Both the position numbers and the translations under genes were made by a program. Positions 17,083 to 24,683 of a stretch of 64,000 bases of DNA are shown one piece after another. How positions within the stretch are numbered: position 1 is the first letter of the stretch; each line of letters opens with the position of its first letter. The notes beneath the pieces were generated by a model that saw only the letters and a list, made by a program, of their open reading frames with translations, was not told where the DNA came from and did not search any database. Source of the stretch: Paracoccus saliphilus. GTDB taxonomy: Bacteria; Pseudomonadota; Alphaproteobacteria; Rhodobacterales; Rhodobacteraceae. Where the stretch lies: contig NZ_CP067140.1 in assembly GCF_028553805.1 (NCBI RefSeq), positions 2,666,001 through 2,730,000 on the forward strand. The letters run 5' to 3'.

Positions 17083-18003
17083 TCAGAGCCAGCGCGCCTC
17101 CCATGTCCCTGATTCCACCAAAAGCTGCGCCTGCTCGACCAGCATCTCGGCAAAGCGCTTGACCAGCCAGCCATTCCCGGTGAGCCCCGGCGTCCACAAG
17201 ACCACGGTCCGCCCCAACTCGGGCGAGGTGATCGGGCGGGCCGCCAGTTCACCGCTGGCCAGCATGTCCCGGACCGAGATGCGCGAGAGGATCGTATTGC
17301 CAAGCCCCTGCCGGACGAAATTGAGCATGACCTGAACGATATCGACCTCGAGCACGACCTCAGGTGTGATCCCCTGCCCTGCCGCCGCCGCCTCGATCAG
17401 GCGGCGCAAACCATGGGCAGGGCTCGGCAGGATCAGGGGCTGCTCGAAAGCTTCGGCAAATCCTATGGGTTGGGAGCTGCCCCGGTCGGATGCCGGGCAG
17501 ATGAGATAGAGCTGCTCATAAACCAGCGGGCGCGCATGAAGGTCACTCACCGGGCCGATTTCATAGGTGATGCCCAGATCGATCGTGCCGCGCTGCAACC
17601 AGTCCCTGACATGCCCCGTAAAGCCCGACACGATACGCAGCCGAACCTGCGGATAGCGCGCGTTGAAATGCGCGATCAGCGGCTCTGCCAACAGCTCCGC
17701 CACCGCGGGCGGCAAGCCCAGGGTCAAGGTGCCGCGCAATTCGCCTTCATTGCCGGGAACGTCGCGCAGGATGCTGTCAGCATCGGCCAGCAATTGTTCG
17801 GCACGGGACAACAGCAATTCGCCCTGCTCGGTCGGCTCCACCCCTCGGCCGTGACGTCGCAGAAGCGAAACCCCAAGCTCCTCTTCAAGCGCCTGCACCT
17901 GACGGCTGAGCGCAGGCTGGGCGATATTTAACCGCTCGGCCGCGGCGGTAATGCTGCGCATCTGGCAGATTCGGATGAAATTGCGAAGCTGACGAAGTTC
18001 CAT
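17083..18003 (-). CDS. LysR-family transcriptional regulator
   Basis: A 306-residue LysR-type regulator. The N-terminal winged helix-turn-helix (residues 1-60) contains MRSITAAAERLNIAQPALSR and LEEELGVSLLRRHGRGVEPT. The C-terminal periplasmic-binding-like effector domain begins near residue 90 (LTLGLPPAVAELLAEPLI). It is divergent from the second TAXI-TRAP/CoA-transferase operon and is its likely regulator. The 469-base gap in between is unusually long because it contains a decayed copy of another LysR promoter region. A GATAG/TGAAATATGG pair at 18024-18052 resembles the block in that copy. Confidence 0.93.
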   Translation of the reverse strand: MELRQLRNFIRICQMRSITAAAERLNIAQPALSRQVQALEEELGVSLLRRHGRGVEPTEQGELLLSRAEQLLADADSILRDVPGNEGELRGTLTLGLPPAVAELLAEPLIAHFNARYPQVRLRIVSGFTGHVRDWLQRGTIDLGITYEIGPVSDLHARPLVYEQLYLICPASDRGSSQPIGFAEAFEQPLILPSPAHGLRRLIEAAAAGQGITPEVVLEVDIVQVMLNFVRQGLGNTILSRISVRDMLASGELAARPITSPELGRTVVLWTPGLTGNGWLVKRFAEMLVEQAQLLVESGTWEARWL

Positions 18004-18078
18004 GATGCCGATATTCTATCGCTGATAGATCTCCAATGCATTTGAAATATGGTCGCGATGTAACGAAGATACGGAAAA

Positions 18079-18165
18079 GATGGTCAGCTTTTGCGCGGCT
18101 CACCCGAAATGCAGATCATCTGCAAGGACGAGGAAACAGTGCAGCAGCCGAAAGGCGATGCCGAT
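18079..18165 (-). pseudogene. Decayed 5' fragment of a lysR gene (copy of 34054-34140)
   Basis: Read on the minus strand from 18165, the sequence aligns without gaps to the first 29 codons of the LysR gene at 33247-34140. By my count 19 of the 29 residues are identical, including the stretches FLVLA, LHFG and AAQKL. The start codon position reads ATC, and codon 22 is a TGA stop (18100-18102). Similarity ends abruptly at 18079, where the upstream region of the intact neighbouring LysR gene begins. It cannot be expressed as a regulator. Confidence 0.8.
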
Positions 18166-18203
18166 GGAGCCTGCTATTCAAAAATATGTATCGAACAATA
18201 GGG

Positions 18204-18242
18204 CGATAGTATTGGAAATCATATCCTGAAATATGGCCTTCT
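18204..18242. repeat. 39-bp promoter block identical to 34180-34218, with CATAT-N6-ATATG dyad
   Basis: All 39 bases match the block between lysR and the AidB-like gene at 34.2 kb. Within it CATAT (18220-18224) and ATATG (18231-18235) form a dyad around CCTGAA, and GATAGTATTGG precedes it. The flanking coding fragments have diverged strongly, so the perfect match implies selection, most simply as a LysR binding site and promoter. Confidence 0.7.
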
Positions 18243-18274
18243 TCCGGAAAGCCCATGATCCCGGAGAGTGTGTC

Positions 18275-18331
18275 ATGCTCAAGGACATACACCAGAACAC
18301 CCCCGACAGCCCCGGCATGAAGACAGTTCGG
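18275..18331 (+). pseudogene. Decayed 5' fragment of the AidB-like acyl-CoA dehydrogenase gene
   Basis: From ATG 18275 the translation MLKDIHQNTPDSPGMKTV aligns to MPKEIHQNIPDSSGMNAF at the start of the gene at 34249. Similarity ends after about 19 codons. The frame remains open into the TAXI receptor gene, so a fused leader is formally possible, but the receptor has its own ribosome-binding site and signal peptide. Confidence 0.75.
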
Positions 18332-18472
18332 GATTCCGGGCGGCTGCCAACATCGTATACTGCATCGCAATACCTGCGCCGTGGAGGAGAGAATCGGCGA
18401 GGTTCCCGGGGTGATCGCGGCGAAACATCTCAAGTCGCGACGCGCCCTGACAACAATAATGGGAGGAATATC

Positions 18473-19597
18473 ATGTTACTACGCTCTATACTGGCGACAA
18501 CGGTTCTGGGTCTCGGCACGCTGACCGCCTCGGCACAGGACTTGCCGCAGACGATGATCTGGACGGCCTATGATGTCGGCTCGGCGGGTTATGCCGAGGC
18601 TTCGGCCATCGCGGATGCATTCGGCAAGGAATTCGGCACCAAGGTTCGCATCCAGCCCTCGGGCACCGCGATCGGACGGTTGCAACCCGTTCTGCAAGGC
18701 CGGGCCGATTACGGTTTCCTGGCCACGGAATCGTTCTTCGTCTCCGAGGGCGATTTCGATTTCGCCACGCCGGAATGGGGCCCGCAGAACCTGCGCGCGG
18801 TCGCCGGGCGGCCCGCCTCTTTCGCCATGGTGACGGCTGCCGATGCGGGGATCGAGGAGATCGCCGACGCCAAGGGAAAACGCGCCGCCCTGGTTGTCGG
18901 CAATCCCTCGGTCAATCTCAAATGCGAGGCGATCCTGGCCTTTGGCGGGCTGACCACCGATGATGTCGAGGTGGTGATGTTCCCCACCTATGCCGCTGCC
19001 ATGTCCTCGATGACCAAGAACGAGGCCGATTTCACCTGCACCACGCCGACCACAAGCCAGCTTTACGAATTGGCTGAATCACCGCGCGGCATCCGCTGGA
19101 TTCCGCTGGATTCGGAAAACCAGGAAGGCTGGGCCGCGCTGGACGGGGTTCTGCCGATCATGTCCCCGTTCAACGAGGATATCGCCGCCGGGCTGGAAGA
19201 GGGCGAAAACGTGCAGATGGCGGCCTACCGCTATCCGGTGATCGCTACGACGGCCGACAAATCGGCGGACGAGGTCTATGCCTTCATCAAGGCGCTGGAC
19301 GAGGCCTATGACCTTTACAAGGACGGCACCGCAACCATGGTCCGGTGGGATCTGGCCCAGGCCGGATTGCCCCCCGCCGATGTTCCCTTCCATGAAGGCG
19401 CCATCCGTTACCTGACGGAAAAGGGCATCTGGACAGAAGAGGCAGAGGCCTGGAACCAGCAACGCATCGCCCGGCTGGATGCGATGATCGCGGCATGGGA
19501 AGAGTTCCTGCCCGCGAACGAGGGTCTGCCGGCCGAGGAATTCGCGGCGAAATGGAAAGAGAAGCAAGGCGAGGTCATTGCTTCGCTCGACTCGTAA
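18473..19597 (+). CDS. TAXI-family TRAP transporter solute-binding protein (second system)
   Basis: A periplasmic receptor of 374 residues. ATG 18473 follows GGGAGGAATATC and yields a signal peptide MLLRSILATTVLGLGTLTAS with cleavage near ASA-QD. A longer open frame back to 18233 runs through the dead dehydrogenase fragment and was not used. The mature part has TAXI landmarks (IWTAYDVGSAGYAEASAIAD, then GTKVRIQPSGTAIGRLQP, then GKRAALVVGNPSVNLK). It is a clear paralogue of the receptor at 14884-16023. The permease gene follows after 71 bases. Ligand unknown; the CoA-transferase downstream suggests a carboxylic acid. Confidence 0.93.
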   Translation: MLLRSILATTVLGLGTLTASAQDLPQTMIWTAYDVGSAGYAEASAIADAFGKEFGTKVRIQPSGTAIGRLQPVLQGRADYGFLATESFFVSEGDFDFATPEWGPQNLRAVAGRPASFAMVTAADAGIEEIADAKGKRAALVVGNPSVNLKCEAILAFGGLTTDDVEVVMFPTYAAAMSSMTKNEADFTCTTPTTSQLYELAESPRGIRWIPLDSENQEGWAALDGVLPIMSPFNEDIAAGLEEGENVQMAAYRYPVIATTADKSADEVYAFIKALDEAYDLYKDGTATMVRWDLAQAGLPPADVPFHEGAIRYLTEKGIWTEEAEAWNQQRIARLDAMIAAWEEFLPANEGLPAEEFAAKWKEKQGEVIASLDS

Positions 19598-19668
19598 ACC
19601 GGGCTGCTTGCCGGTCGGATCGGGCCTGCGGGTTCGGTCCGACGCATTCCCAGTAAAGGATTTCCGAG

Positions 19669-21612
19669 ATGAGCCAGACCGAGCCCAAGCCTGCAAACCC
19701 GTCGCCGACACCTGCCGCGCCGTTGCCACGCCTTTCCGGTGCGGCAAGCCTCGCGGTCTACATCCTTGGCATTGCCGGGCTCGTGCTGGCCGTCAACCAG
19801 GTTTTCCTGTTGAACCTGTTCGGTTTCCAGCCGCTCGGGAACTCCTATCTCTATTACCTGATCGGCATCTTCCTGGCGATTGCTTTCCTCAGCTTGCCCG
19901 CCCGGCCATCGCAATCGCACCGGGTACAATGGTTCGACTGGATCCTGTCGGCCATCGCGCTGACCGCCTGCGGTTTCCTTGGCCTGCATGGGATCGACAT
20001 CATCCAGAAGGGCTGGGAGTTCTCGGCCCCGCTCTCAGTGAATATCGCCGCCGGAGCGGTTCTCATCATCACGCTGGAGGGCGTACGGCGCGGAGGTGGC
20101 CCCTTGCTACTGGCGACCGCATTGTTGTTCGGCGCCTATCCCCTGTTCGCCGATTACATGCCGGGATTCCTCTGGGGCACCTCGTTCAGCCTGCCCGAGA
20201 CGATCCGCGTCCATGTCCTTGGTGTCGAAAGCATCATCGGCATCCCGATGCAGGTCGTGGCCGAACTGGTCATCGGTTTCGTTATCTTCGGATCGGTGCT
20301 GACGGCAACCAAGGGCGCAGATTTCTTCATGGACCTTGCCGCGGCCTTGCTGGGGCGCAGCCGGGGAGGTCCAGCCAAGGTCGCGGTTCTGGGTAGCGGC
20401 ATCCTGGGCTCGCTGTCGGGCAGCGTGATCTCGAATATCCTGACCAGCGGACCCTTCTCGATCCCGACCATGAAGCGGGTGGGATATCCCGCGACCTATG
20501 CCGCCGCCATCGAAAGCTGCGCCTCGACCGGGGCCACGCTGATGCCGCCGGTCATGGGAACCGTTGCCTTCATCATGGCCTCGTTCCTTGGCGTGCCTTA
20601 TGCGCAGGTCGTCGCCGCCGCCTTCCTGCCCGCAGTGCTGTTCTATGTCGCACTGCTGTTCCAGGTCGACATGTTCGCCGCGCGCAAGGGGCTCAAGGGT
20701 CTGCCAGCCTCGGAAATCCCGCCGCTGCGGGGCGTGCTGCTGCGCGGCTGGCCCTATCTTCTCTGCCTCGCCGTGCTGATCTATGTGCTGATGGGCTTGC
20801 GGCTCGAGACCTATTCGCCCTATGCGGCCTCGGTCGTCCTGCTGCTCGCCACCGCCCTGCGCAAGGAAACCCGCCTGAACTGGGAGCGGGCAAAACGGCT
20901 GCTGACCGACACCGCCTGCAATATCGCGGCGCTCGTCGCGATCCTGGCGGGAATCGGGCTGGTCGTGGGCGGGTTGTCCTATACCGGTGTCGCCGGTGCA
21001 TTCTCGCGCGAGTTGCTGCTTTATGCCGGGGGCAGCGTGCCCTTGATGCTGATCGCGGGTGCGATCACCAGTTTCGTGCTGGGCATGGGGATGACCGTCA
21101 GCGCCTGTTATATATTCCTGTCGATCCTGCTGGCACCCGCCCTGATCGAAGCGGGACTGAACCCGCTGGCCAGCCATCTGTTCATCCTCTACTGGGGAAT
21201 GCTGTCCTATATCACCCCGCCCGTGGCGCTGGCCTCGATCACGGCGGCCAGCATCGCCGGGTCGAACCCGATGCGGACCGGCGTCTATTCGATGCGCTTG
21301 GGCGGGGCGCTGTTCCTGCTGCCCTTCATCTTCGTCTACGACACCGGGCTGGTCTTTGTCGGATCGCTGCCGGATATCGCCAGCTCCTTCCTGATCGCCG
21401 CCCTTGCGCTATGGGCGTTGACCTCGGCGCTGGAGGGCTATCTCTACGGGATCGGCCCGGCGGGCCCGCTCAGCCGCGTGCTGATGGGCGCAGCCGGGCT
21501 GCTGGCCATCGTGCCGGAGTTCTATTCGGACCTTGTCGGGCTGGGGCTGATCCTGGGCGTCTACGGGGCGAACCTGATTTTCCTGCGCAATGAAAAGAGG
21601 ACTTCTTCATGA
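19669..21612 (+). CDS. TRAP transporter fused permease, TAXI type (second system)
   Basis: A 647-residue DctQM fusion, paralogous to 12730-14706. A proline-rich cytoplasmic start (residues 1-22) precedes about four Q-type membrane segments and then the M domain. M-domain signatures are LGSGILGSLSGSVISNILTS, MKRVGYPATYAAAIESCAST, GATLMPPVMGTVAFIMAS and LYWGMLSYITPPVALASI. It is co-transcribed with the receptor upstream, and its TGA overlaps the ATG of the CoA-transferase alpha gene (ATGA). This couples import directly to CoA activation. It acts in the inner membrane as an ion-driven secondary transporter, by family knowledge. Confidence 0.94.
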   Translation: MSQTEPKPANPSPTPAAPLPRLSGAASLAVYILGIAGLVLAVNQVFLLNLFGFQPLGNSYLYYLIGIFLAIAFLSLPARPSQSHRVQWFDWILSAIALTACGFLGLHGIDIIQKGWEFSAPLSVNIAAGAVLIITLEGVRRGGGPLLLATALLFGAYPLFADYMPGFLWGTSFSLPETIRVHVLGVESIIGIPMQVVAELVIGFVIFGSVLTATKGADFFMDLAAALLGRSRGGPAKVAVLGSGILGSLSGSVISNILTSGPFSIPTMKRVGYPATYAAAIESCASTGATLMPPVMGTVAFIMASFLGVPYAQVVAAAFLPAVLFYVALLFQVDMFAARKGLKGLPASEIPPLRGVLLRGWPYLLCLAVLIYVLMGLRLETYSPYAASVVLLLATALRKETRLNWERAKRLLTDTACNIAALVAILAGIGLVVGGLSYTGVAGAFSRELLLYAGGSVPLMLIAGAITSFVLGMGMTVSACYIFLSILLAPALIEAGLNPLASHLFILYWGMLSYITPPVALASITAASIAGSNPMRTGVYSMRLGGALFLLPFIFVYDTGLVFVGSLPDIASSFLIAALALWALTSALEGYLYGIGPAGPLSRVLMGAAGLLAIVPEFYSDLVGLGLILGVYGANLIFLRNEKRTSS

Positions 21613-22277
21613 TCGACAAACGGATCGGCGATCTGGCCACGGCCGTCGCGCCGATATTCGATGGCGCCGTGGTGATGGTCGGAGGCTTCGGCAATTCCGG
21701 CATCCCGGCCGGACTGCTGACCGCCCTGCTGGAACAGGGCGCCCGCGAGCTGACCATCATCTCGAACAATGCCGGGGCGGGCGAGGACGGCATCTCGTCG
21801 CTGCTGCGCGAAAAGCGTGTCAGCAAGGTCATCTGCTCTTACCCGCGCAGCCCCGGATCGATCTGGTTCGAGCGGCGCTACGAGGCGGGCGAAATCGAGC
21901 TCGAGATCGTCCCGCAAGGCACGCTGGCAGAACGCATCCGCGCCGCCGGGGCGGGGTTGGGCGGTTTCCTGACACCAACCGCCTATGGGACGCTGCTTGC
22001 GGAGGGCAAGGAAACGCGGGAAATCGATGGCGTGGGATATGTGTTCGAAAAGCCCCTCGCGGCGGATTTCGCACTGATCCGGGCCGAGGCCGGGGATCGT
22101 TGGGGCAATTTGCGCTATCACGCGACGGCGCGGAACTTCAATCCGGTGATGGCCACCGCCGCAAGCCACAGCATCGCCGAGGTCCGGCACCTATCGGGGG
22201 ACGCGCTGGATCCCGAGGCGGTCATCACGCCCGGCATCTTCGTCGACCGCATCGTGGAATATGGGGTAAGGCCATGA
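21609..22277 (+). CDS. 3-oxoacid CoA-transferase, subunit A
   Basis: The alpha subunit (222 residues) of a family I CoA-transferase, which moves CoA from a donor such as succinyl-CoA to a free carboxylic acid. The first strand and glycine loop MVGGFGNSGIPAGLL lie at about residues 23-37. ELTIISNNAGAGEDGISSLL follows, then GTLAERIRAAGAGLGGFLTP. The gene overlaps the permease gene by 4 bases and the beta-subunit gene by 4 bases (both ATGA), which points to strict co-translation. It resembles PcaI/ScoA/AtoD proteins. The physiological acid is probably the TRAP substrate. Confidence 0.93.
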   Translation: MIDKRIGDLATAVAPIFDGAVVMVGGFGNSGIPAGLLTALLEQGARELTIISNNAGAGEDGISSLLREKRVSKVICSYPRSPGSIWFERRYEAGEIELEIVPQGTLAERIRAAGAGLGGFLTPTAYGTLLAEGKETREIDGVGYVFEKPLAADFALIRAEAGDRWGNLRYHATARNFNPVMATAASHSIAEVRHLSGDALDPEAVITPGIFVDRIVEYGVRP

Positions 22278-22909
22278 ATAAACTTGATGAAAACGGCATG
22301 GCAGCGCGGCTTGCGCAGGACATCCCGGACGGCGCCTATGTCAATCTCGGGATAGGGCTGCCCAACAAGGTGGCGCATTTCGTCCCCGAGGGGCGCGAAG
22401 TGATGTATCATACCGAGAACGGCCTGCTCGGTGTCGGCGGCGCGCCCGCCGCGGGCGAAGAAGACCCGGAACTCATTGATGCCAGTAAGAAAATCGTCAC
22501 CATGCTTCCCGGCGCGGCGCTGTTCGACCATCCGCTGGCCTTCTCGATGATGCGGGGGAACCATCTCGGCATCGCGGTGCTGGGCGCCTATCAGGTCGCC
22601 GAGAACGGCGATCTGGCGAATTGGGCGACTCTGGAGCAAAGCTTTCCTCCTGCGGTCGGCGGCGCGATGGACCTTGTTGCCGGGGTGCCGCAAATCTTCG
22701 TGCTGATGCGCCACACTGCCCGGGACGGCACGCCCAAGCTGTTGAAACGGTGCAGCTATCCCCTGACCGGGGCGGGCGTCGTGACGCGCGTCTATACCGA
22801 TCTCTGCGTCCTCGAAGTCACGCCCGAGGGTTTCCGGCTGGTCGAACTCGCCCCCGGCAACAGCCTGGAGGATGTGCAGGCGGTGACCGAGGCGCGCATC
22901 CTCGCATAA
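22274..22909 (+). CDS. 3-oxoacid CoA-transferase, subunit B
   Basis: The beta subunit (211 residues), with the catalytic glutamate in the motif HTENGLLGVGGAP near residue 51 that forms the CoA thioester intermediate in family I enzymes. Other family segments are YVNLGIGLPNKVAHFVP and GAALFDHPLAFSMMRGNHL near 85-100. The start at 22274 overlaps the alpha-subunit stop. A longer upstream frame is only a shadow of the alpha gene. It is the last gene of the importer operon; a long hairpin follows 9 bases after the stop. Confidence 0.93.
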   Translation: MNKLDENGMAARLAQDIPDGAYVNLGIGLPNKVAHFVPEGREVMYHTENGLLGVGGAPAAGEEDPELIDASKKIVTMLPGAALFDHPLAFSMMRGNHLGIAVLGAYQVAENGDLANWATLEQSFPPAVGGAMDLVAGVPQIFVLMRHTARDGTPKLLKRCSYPLTGAGVVTRVYTDLCVLEVTPEGFRLVELAPGNSLEDVQAVTEARILA

Positions 22910-22918
22910 GCCCGCAGG

Positions 22919-22959
22919 GCGTTGCGCAACGGCAGCGAACGCTGCCCGTTGCGCAACGC
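22919..22959 (+). terminator. Very strong hairpin after the CoA-transferase genes
   Basis: GCGTTGCGCAACGG (22919-22932) pairs perfectly with CCGTTGCGCAACGC (22946-22959). Inside, CAGCG pairs with CGCTG, with a 2-base AA loop and one bulged C. A T-run sits 34 bases further on (from 22993), so it may not be a classical intrinsic terminator. Each arm contains the self-complementary decamer GTTGCGCAAC. Confidence 0.65.
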
Positions 22960-23012
22960 CTGCAGAGCCGAGCCACACCTCTGAATTTGCAGTTTTTTTC
23001 GCTGTGACATCC

Positions 23013-23056
23013 GTACACAGCTTGTGCACAGGGCGTACACAGCCTGTACACAGGCA
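23013..23056. repeat. Four 11-bp tandem repeats, GTRCACAG plus 3 variable bases
   Basis: GTACACAG, GTGCACAG, GTACACAG and GTACACAG start at 23013, 23024, 23035 and 23046, exactly 11 bases apart, so every copy lies on the same face of the helix. The last copy sits in a small hairpin, GCCTG-TACA-CAGGC. No coding frame uses them. Confidence 0.75.
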
Positions 23057-23087
23057 GCGCACGCTCCCGATTGTTGTTTTGCCCGCC

Positions 23088-23123
23088 CTCTTCATTCTTC
23101 ATGAAAATATCCAGGGGGTCGCC
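23088..23123 (-). repeat. Dispersed 3'-end motif, copy 1
   Basis: On the minus strand this reads GGCGACCCCC, then GGATATTTTC, then ATGAAGAATGAAG. It lies about 105 bases downstream of the transporter gene stop, in that gene's orientation. Copies occur at 46432, 51167 and 57230. Confidence 0.6.
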
Positions 23124-23158
23124 GGTGGGCGCCATTGGTTCGAGAGACCTGCCGGTAA

Positions 23159-23177
23159 CGGGGGTGTGAAACCCCCG
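23159..23177 (-). terminator. Hairpin downstream of the transporter gene
   Basis: CGGGGGT (23159-23165) and ACCCCCG (23171-23177) form a 7-bp perfect stem with a 5-base loop, about 50 bases after the minus-strand transporter stop. Confidence 0.5.
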
Positions 23178-23227
23178 GCCATCGCGGGACGCAACCACGC
23201 CTCACCAGTTCCGATCCGCGCAACGGC

Positions 23228-24661
23228 TCAGAGCAACCCAAAATGCACTGCCAGCGACATGCCGCAATTCCACAGTAGCAACAGCCCGATACTGTAGGGC
23301 CAGTTCCAGCGCATGCCGACGGTCACCGGTGACTGCCCGATCAGCGCACCGGCATAGGCGACGGTCGTGATGAAAGGCGAAAAGCACATCACCGCCGCCC
23401 ATGTTCCCATCAGCGTCAGGGCCGCCGCCGAGGTCGCGAGCCCGGCAATATCGAGCTGCGAGACGAGACTGCCCAGGACCGATGCCGAGATGATCGGGTT
23501 GATGCCGACACAACCGCTCAGGAACATCGTCAGGCTGATCGCCCAGACTGCCGCCACCGGCGTCATGCCGAGATCACTTGTCAGCGCCCGGATTTCCTCG
23601 ACCGGCAGAACCGCGATCACCAGGACCGAGAGCAAGCCACCGGAGGCAAAGACGCCAAGCTCGGATGTCGCGGCGCCGAAACTGCGCAGGCTGTCCCGGA
23701 TCATGCGGCCCGTGGCAGACATCGCCTTTCCCGTTGCCCGCCGCCCGGTCCGGGCCATCCACAGCACGGCATAGCTTGGCAGGACCAGCAGCAGGGCCTG
23801 CTGGAAACTGACCGGCGCAAGGCTGCTGAGCGCGATCACGGCACCGCCCAGCAAGCCGAGATGGGCCAGCAACAGGCCCACCGCCCCCCTGTCGGCGGGA
23901 TCGGGCGGGGCGGCTCCATGCGGCAGGTTGCGTCCTTTCGGGGCCAGCCGGCGATCCAGAAGCCAGCCGTAGCCGGCGACGACAAAGGCCAGCACGAAGC
24001 CGATCGGCCCGACATCCAGGTAATCCAGATCCGGCATCGACAGCAGCAGCGAATTCACCGAGAAGGCCAGTGGCGACCAGAGTGCCACGAGGCCGAAACC
24101 GCGCGTCACGGCCAGGGTCATGCGGCGCAGTTTCAACCGCTGCAGATCGGGCGGCAGATGTGCCGATCCCTTGCCCATGGCCCGCGCCGCCATGTCCAGA
24201 AGGATCGCCAATCCGCCAAGGTTGATCAGCATGCCGAAGACATGGCCGCCGAAATTCAGCGCCAGGTAGCGCCGCCCGGGCGGCTGCGCGGTAACATAGC
24301 GCCCTGCCCGCTCGATCTCGGGCGCGGCCGAGGCGGCGATACGCAGCATCCCCAACAGGGCCAGAAGCGAGGCGAGGAAGCAGGCCCGCTCGAAAGCATG
24401 AATGAAACTCTCCAGCGGCACATCGCGCAGCACGGCGAGGATCAGCATGACCAGCGACAGGGTTATCGGAATCGCGCCGATCAGCGTCAGCCGCCGCCAT
24501 GACAGCAGGAAATACAATGCCAGCGCCGCTCCACCGATCAGGCCGAGCACCGGGATCGGCGCAAAGATCTCGATCAGCGAAACGGCAATGACAAGGCAGA
24601 TGCAGCCCTGCGCGACCGGGGCGGAAAAGCCCCGGCGAAAGGGTTCCGCTTCTACCGACAT
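23228..24661 (-). CDS. Polytopic membrane transporter of unknown substrate
   Basis: A 477-residue integral membrane protein with roughly 11-13 hydrophobic segments. I do not recognise a named family with certainty. Two similar halves, and segments such as LSGCVGINPIISASVLGSLV and GTWAAVMCFSPFITTVAYAG with helix-breaking Gly/Pro/Ser/Thr patterns, resemble ion-transporter superfamily carriers (DASS-, DcuC- or TRAP-M-like) that use re-entrant loops. The start was set at 24661 (MSVEAEPFRRGF); an in-frame upstream ATG overlaps the SDR gene. It is the last gene of the 23-33 kb catabolic cluster, 22 bases after the SDR gene. It may therefore import the substrate or export a product of that pathway. 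Confidence 0.6.
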   Translation of the reverse strand: MSVEAEPFRRGFSAPVAQGCICLVIAVSLIEIFAPIPVLGLIGGAALALYFLLSWRRLTLIGAIPITLSLVMLILAVLRDVPLESFIHAFERACFLASLLALLGMLRIAASAAPEIERAGRYVTAQPPGRRYLALNFGGHVFGMLINLGGLAILLDMAARAMGKGSAHLPPDLQRLKLRRMTLAVTRGFGLVALWSPLAFSVNSLLLSMPDLDYLDVGPIGFVLAFVVAGYGWLLDRRLAPKGRNLPHGAAPPDPADRGAVGLLLAHLGLLGGAVIALSSLAPVSFQQALLLVLPSYAVLWMARTGRRATGKAMSATGRMIRDSLRSFGAATSELGVFASGGLLSVLVIAVLPVEEIRALTSDLGMTPVAAVWAISLTMFLSGCVGINPIISASVLGSLVSQLDIAGLATSAAALTLMGTWAAVMCFSPFITTVAYAGALIGQSPVTVGMRWNWPYSIGLLLLWNCGMSLAVHFGLL

Positions 24662-24683
24662 GAAAGCCCGGCTGGTTCCCCGC

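Larger units (their letters stand above)
18004..18472. other. Long divergent regulatory region with decayed gene fragments
   Basis: This 469-base gap between a LysR gene and the second TAXI-TRAP operon contains no intact gene. From left to right it holds a LysR-box-like stretch (18024-18052), a dead lysR 5' fragment (18079-18165), a 39-base block identical to 34180-34218, a dead acyl-CoA dehydrogenase 5' fragment (18275-18331), and a 5' leader ending in GGGAGGAATATC before the receptor start. The spacing between the two dead start positions (109 bases) matches the intact copy at 34.1 kb (108 bases). Confidence 0.8.
22910..23227. other. Intergenic region with hairpins and tandem repeats between convergent genes
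   Basis: This 318-base gap between the convergent CoA-transferase beta gene and the transporter gene contains no gene. It holds the long hairpin (22919-22959), a T-run near 22993, the four 11-bp repeats, a copy of the dispersed 3'-end motif (23088-23123, minus orientation) and a hairpin at 23159-23177. Confidence 0.7.

Noticed and set aside
18233..18472. In-frame N-terminal extension of the second TAXI receptor
   Set aside because: It reads through a decayed acyl-CoA dehydrogenase fragment and would hide the signal peptide; a good ribosome-binding site precedes ATG 18473.
23013..23056. A CRISPR-like array
   Set aside because: The repeats are 8 bases with 3-base spacers, far too short for CRISPR, and no cas gene is present.
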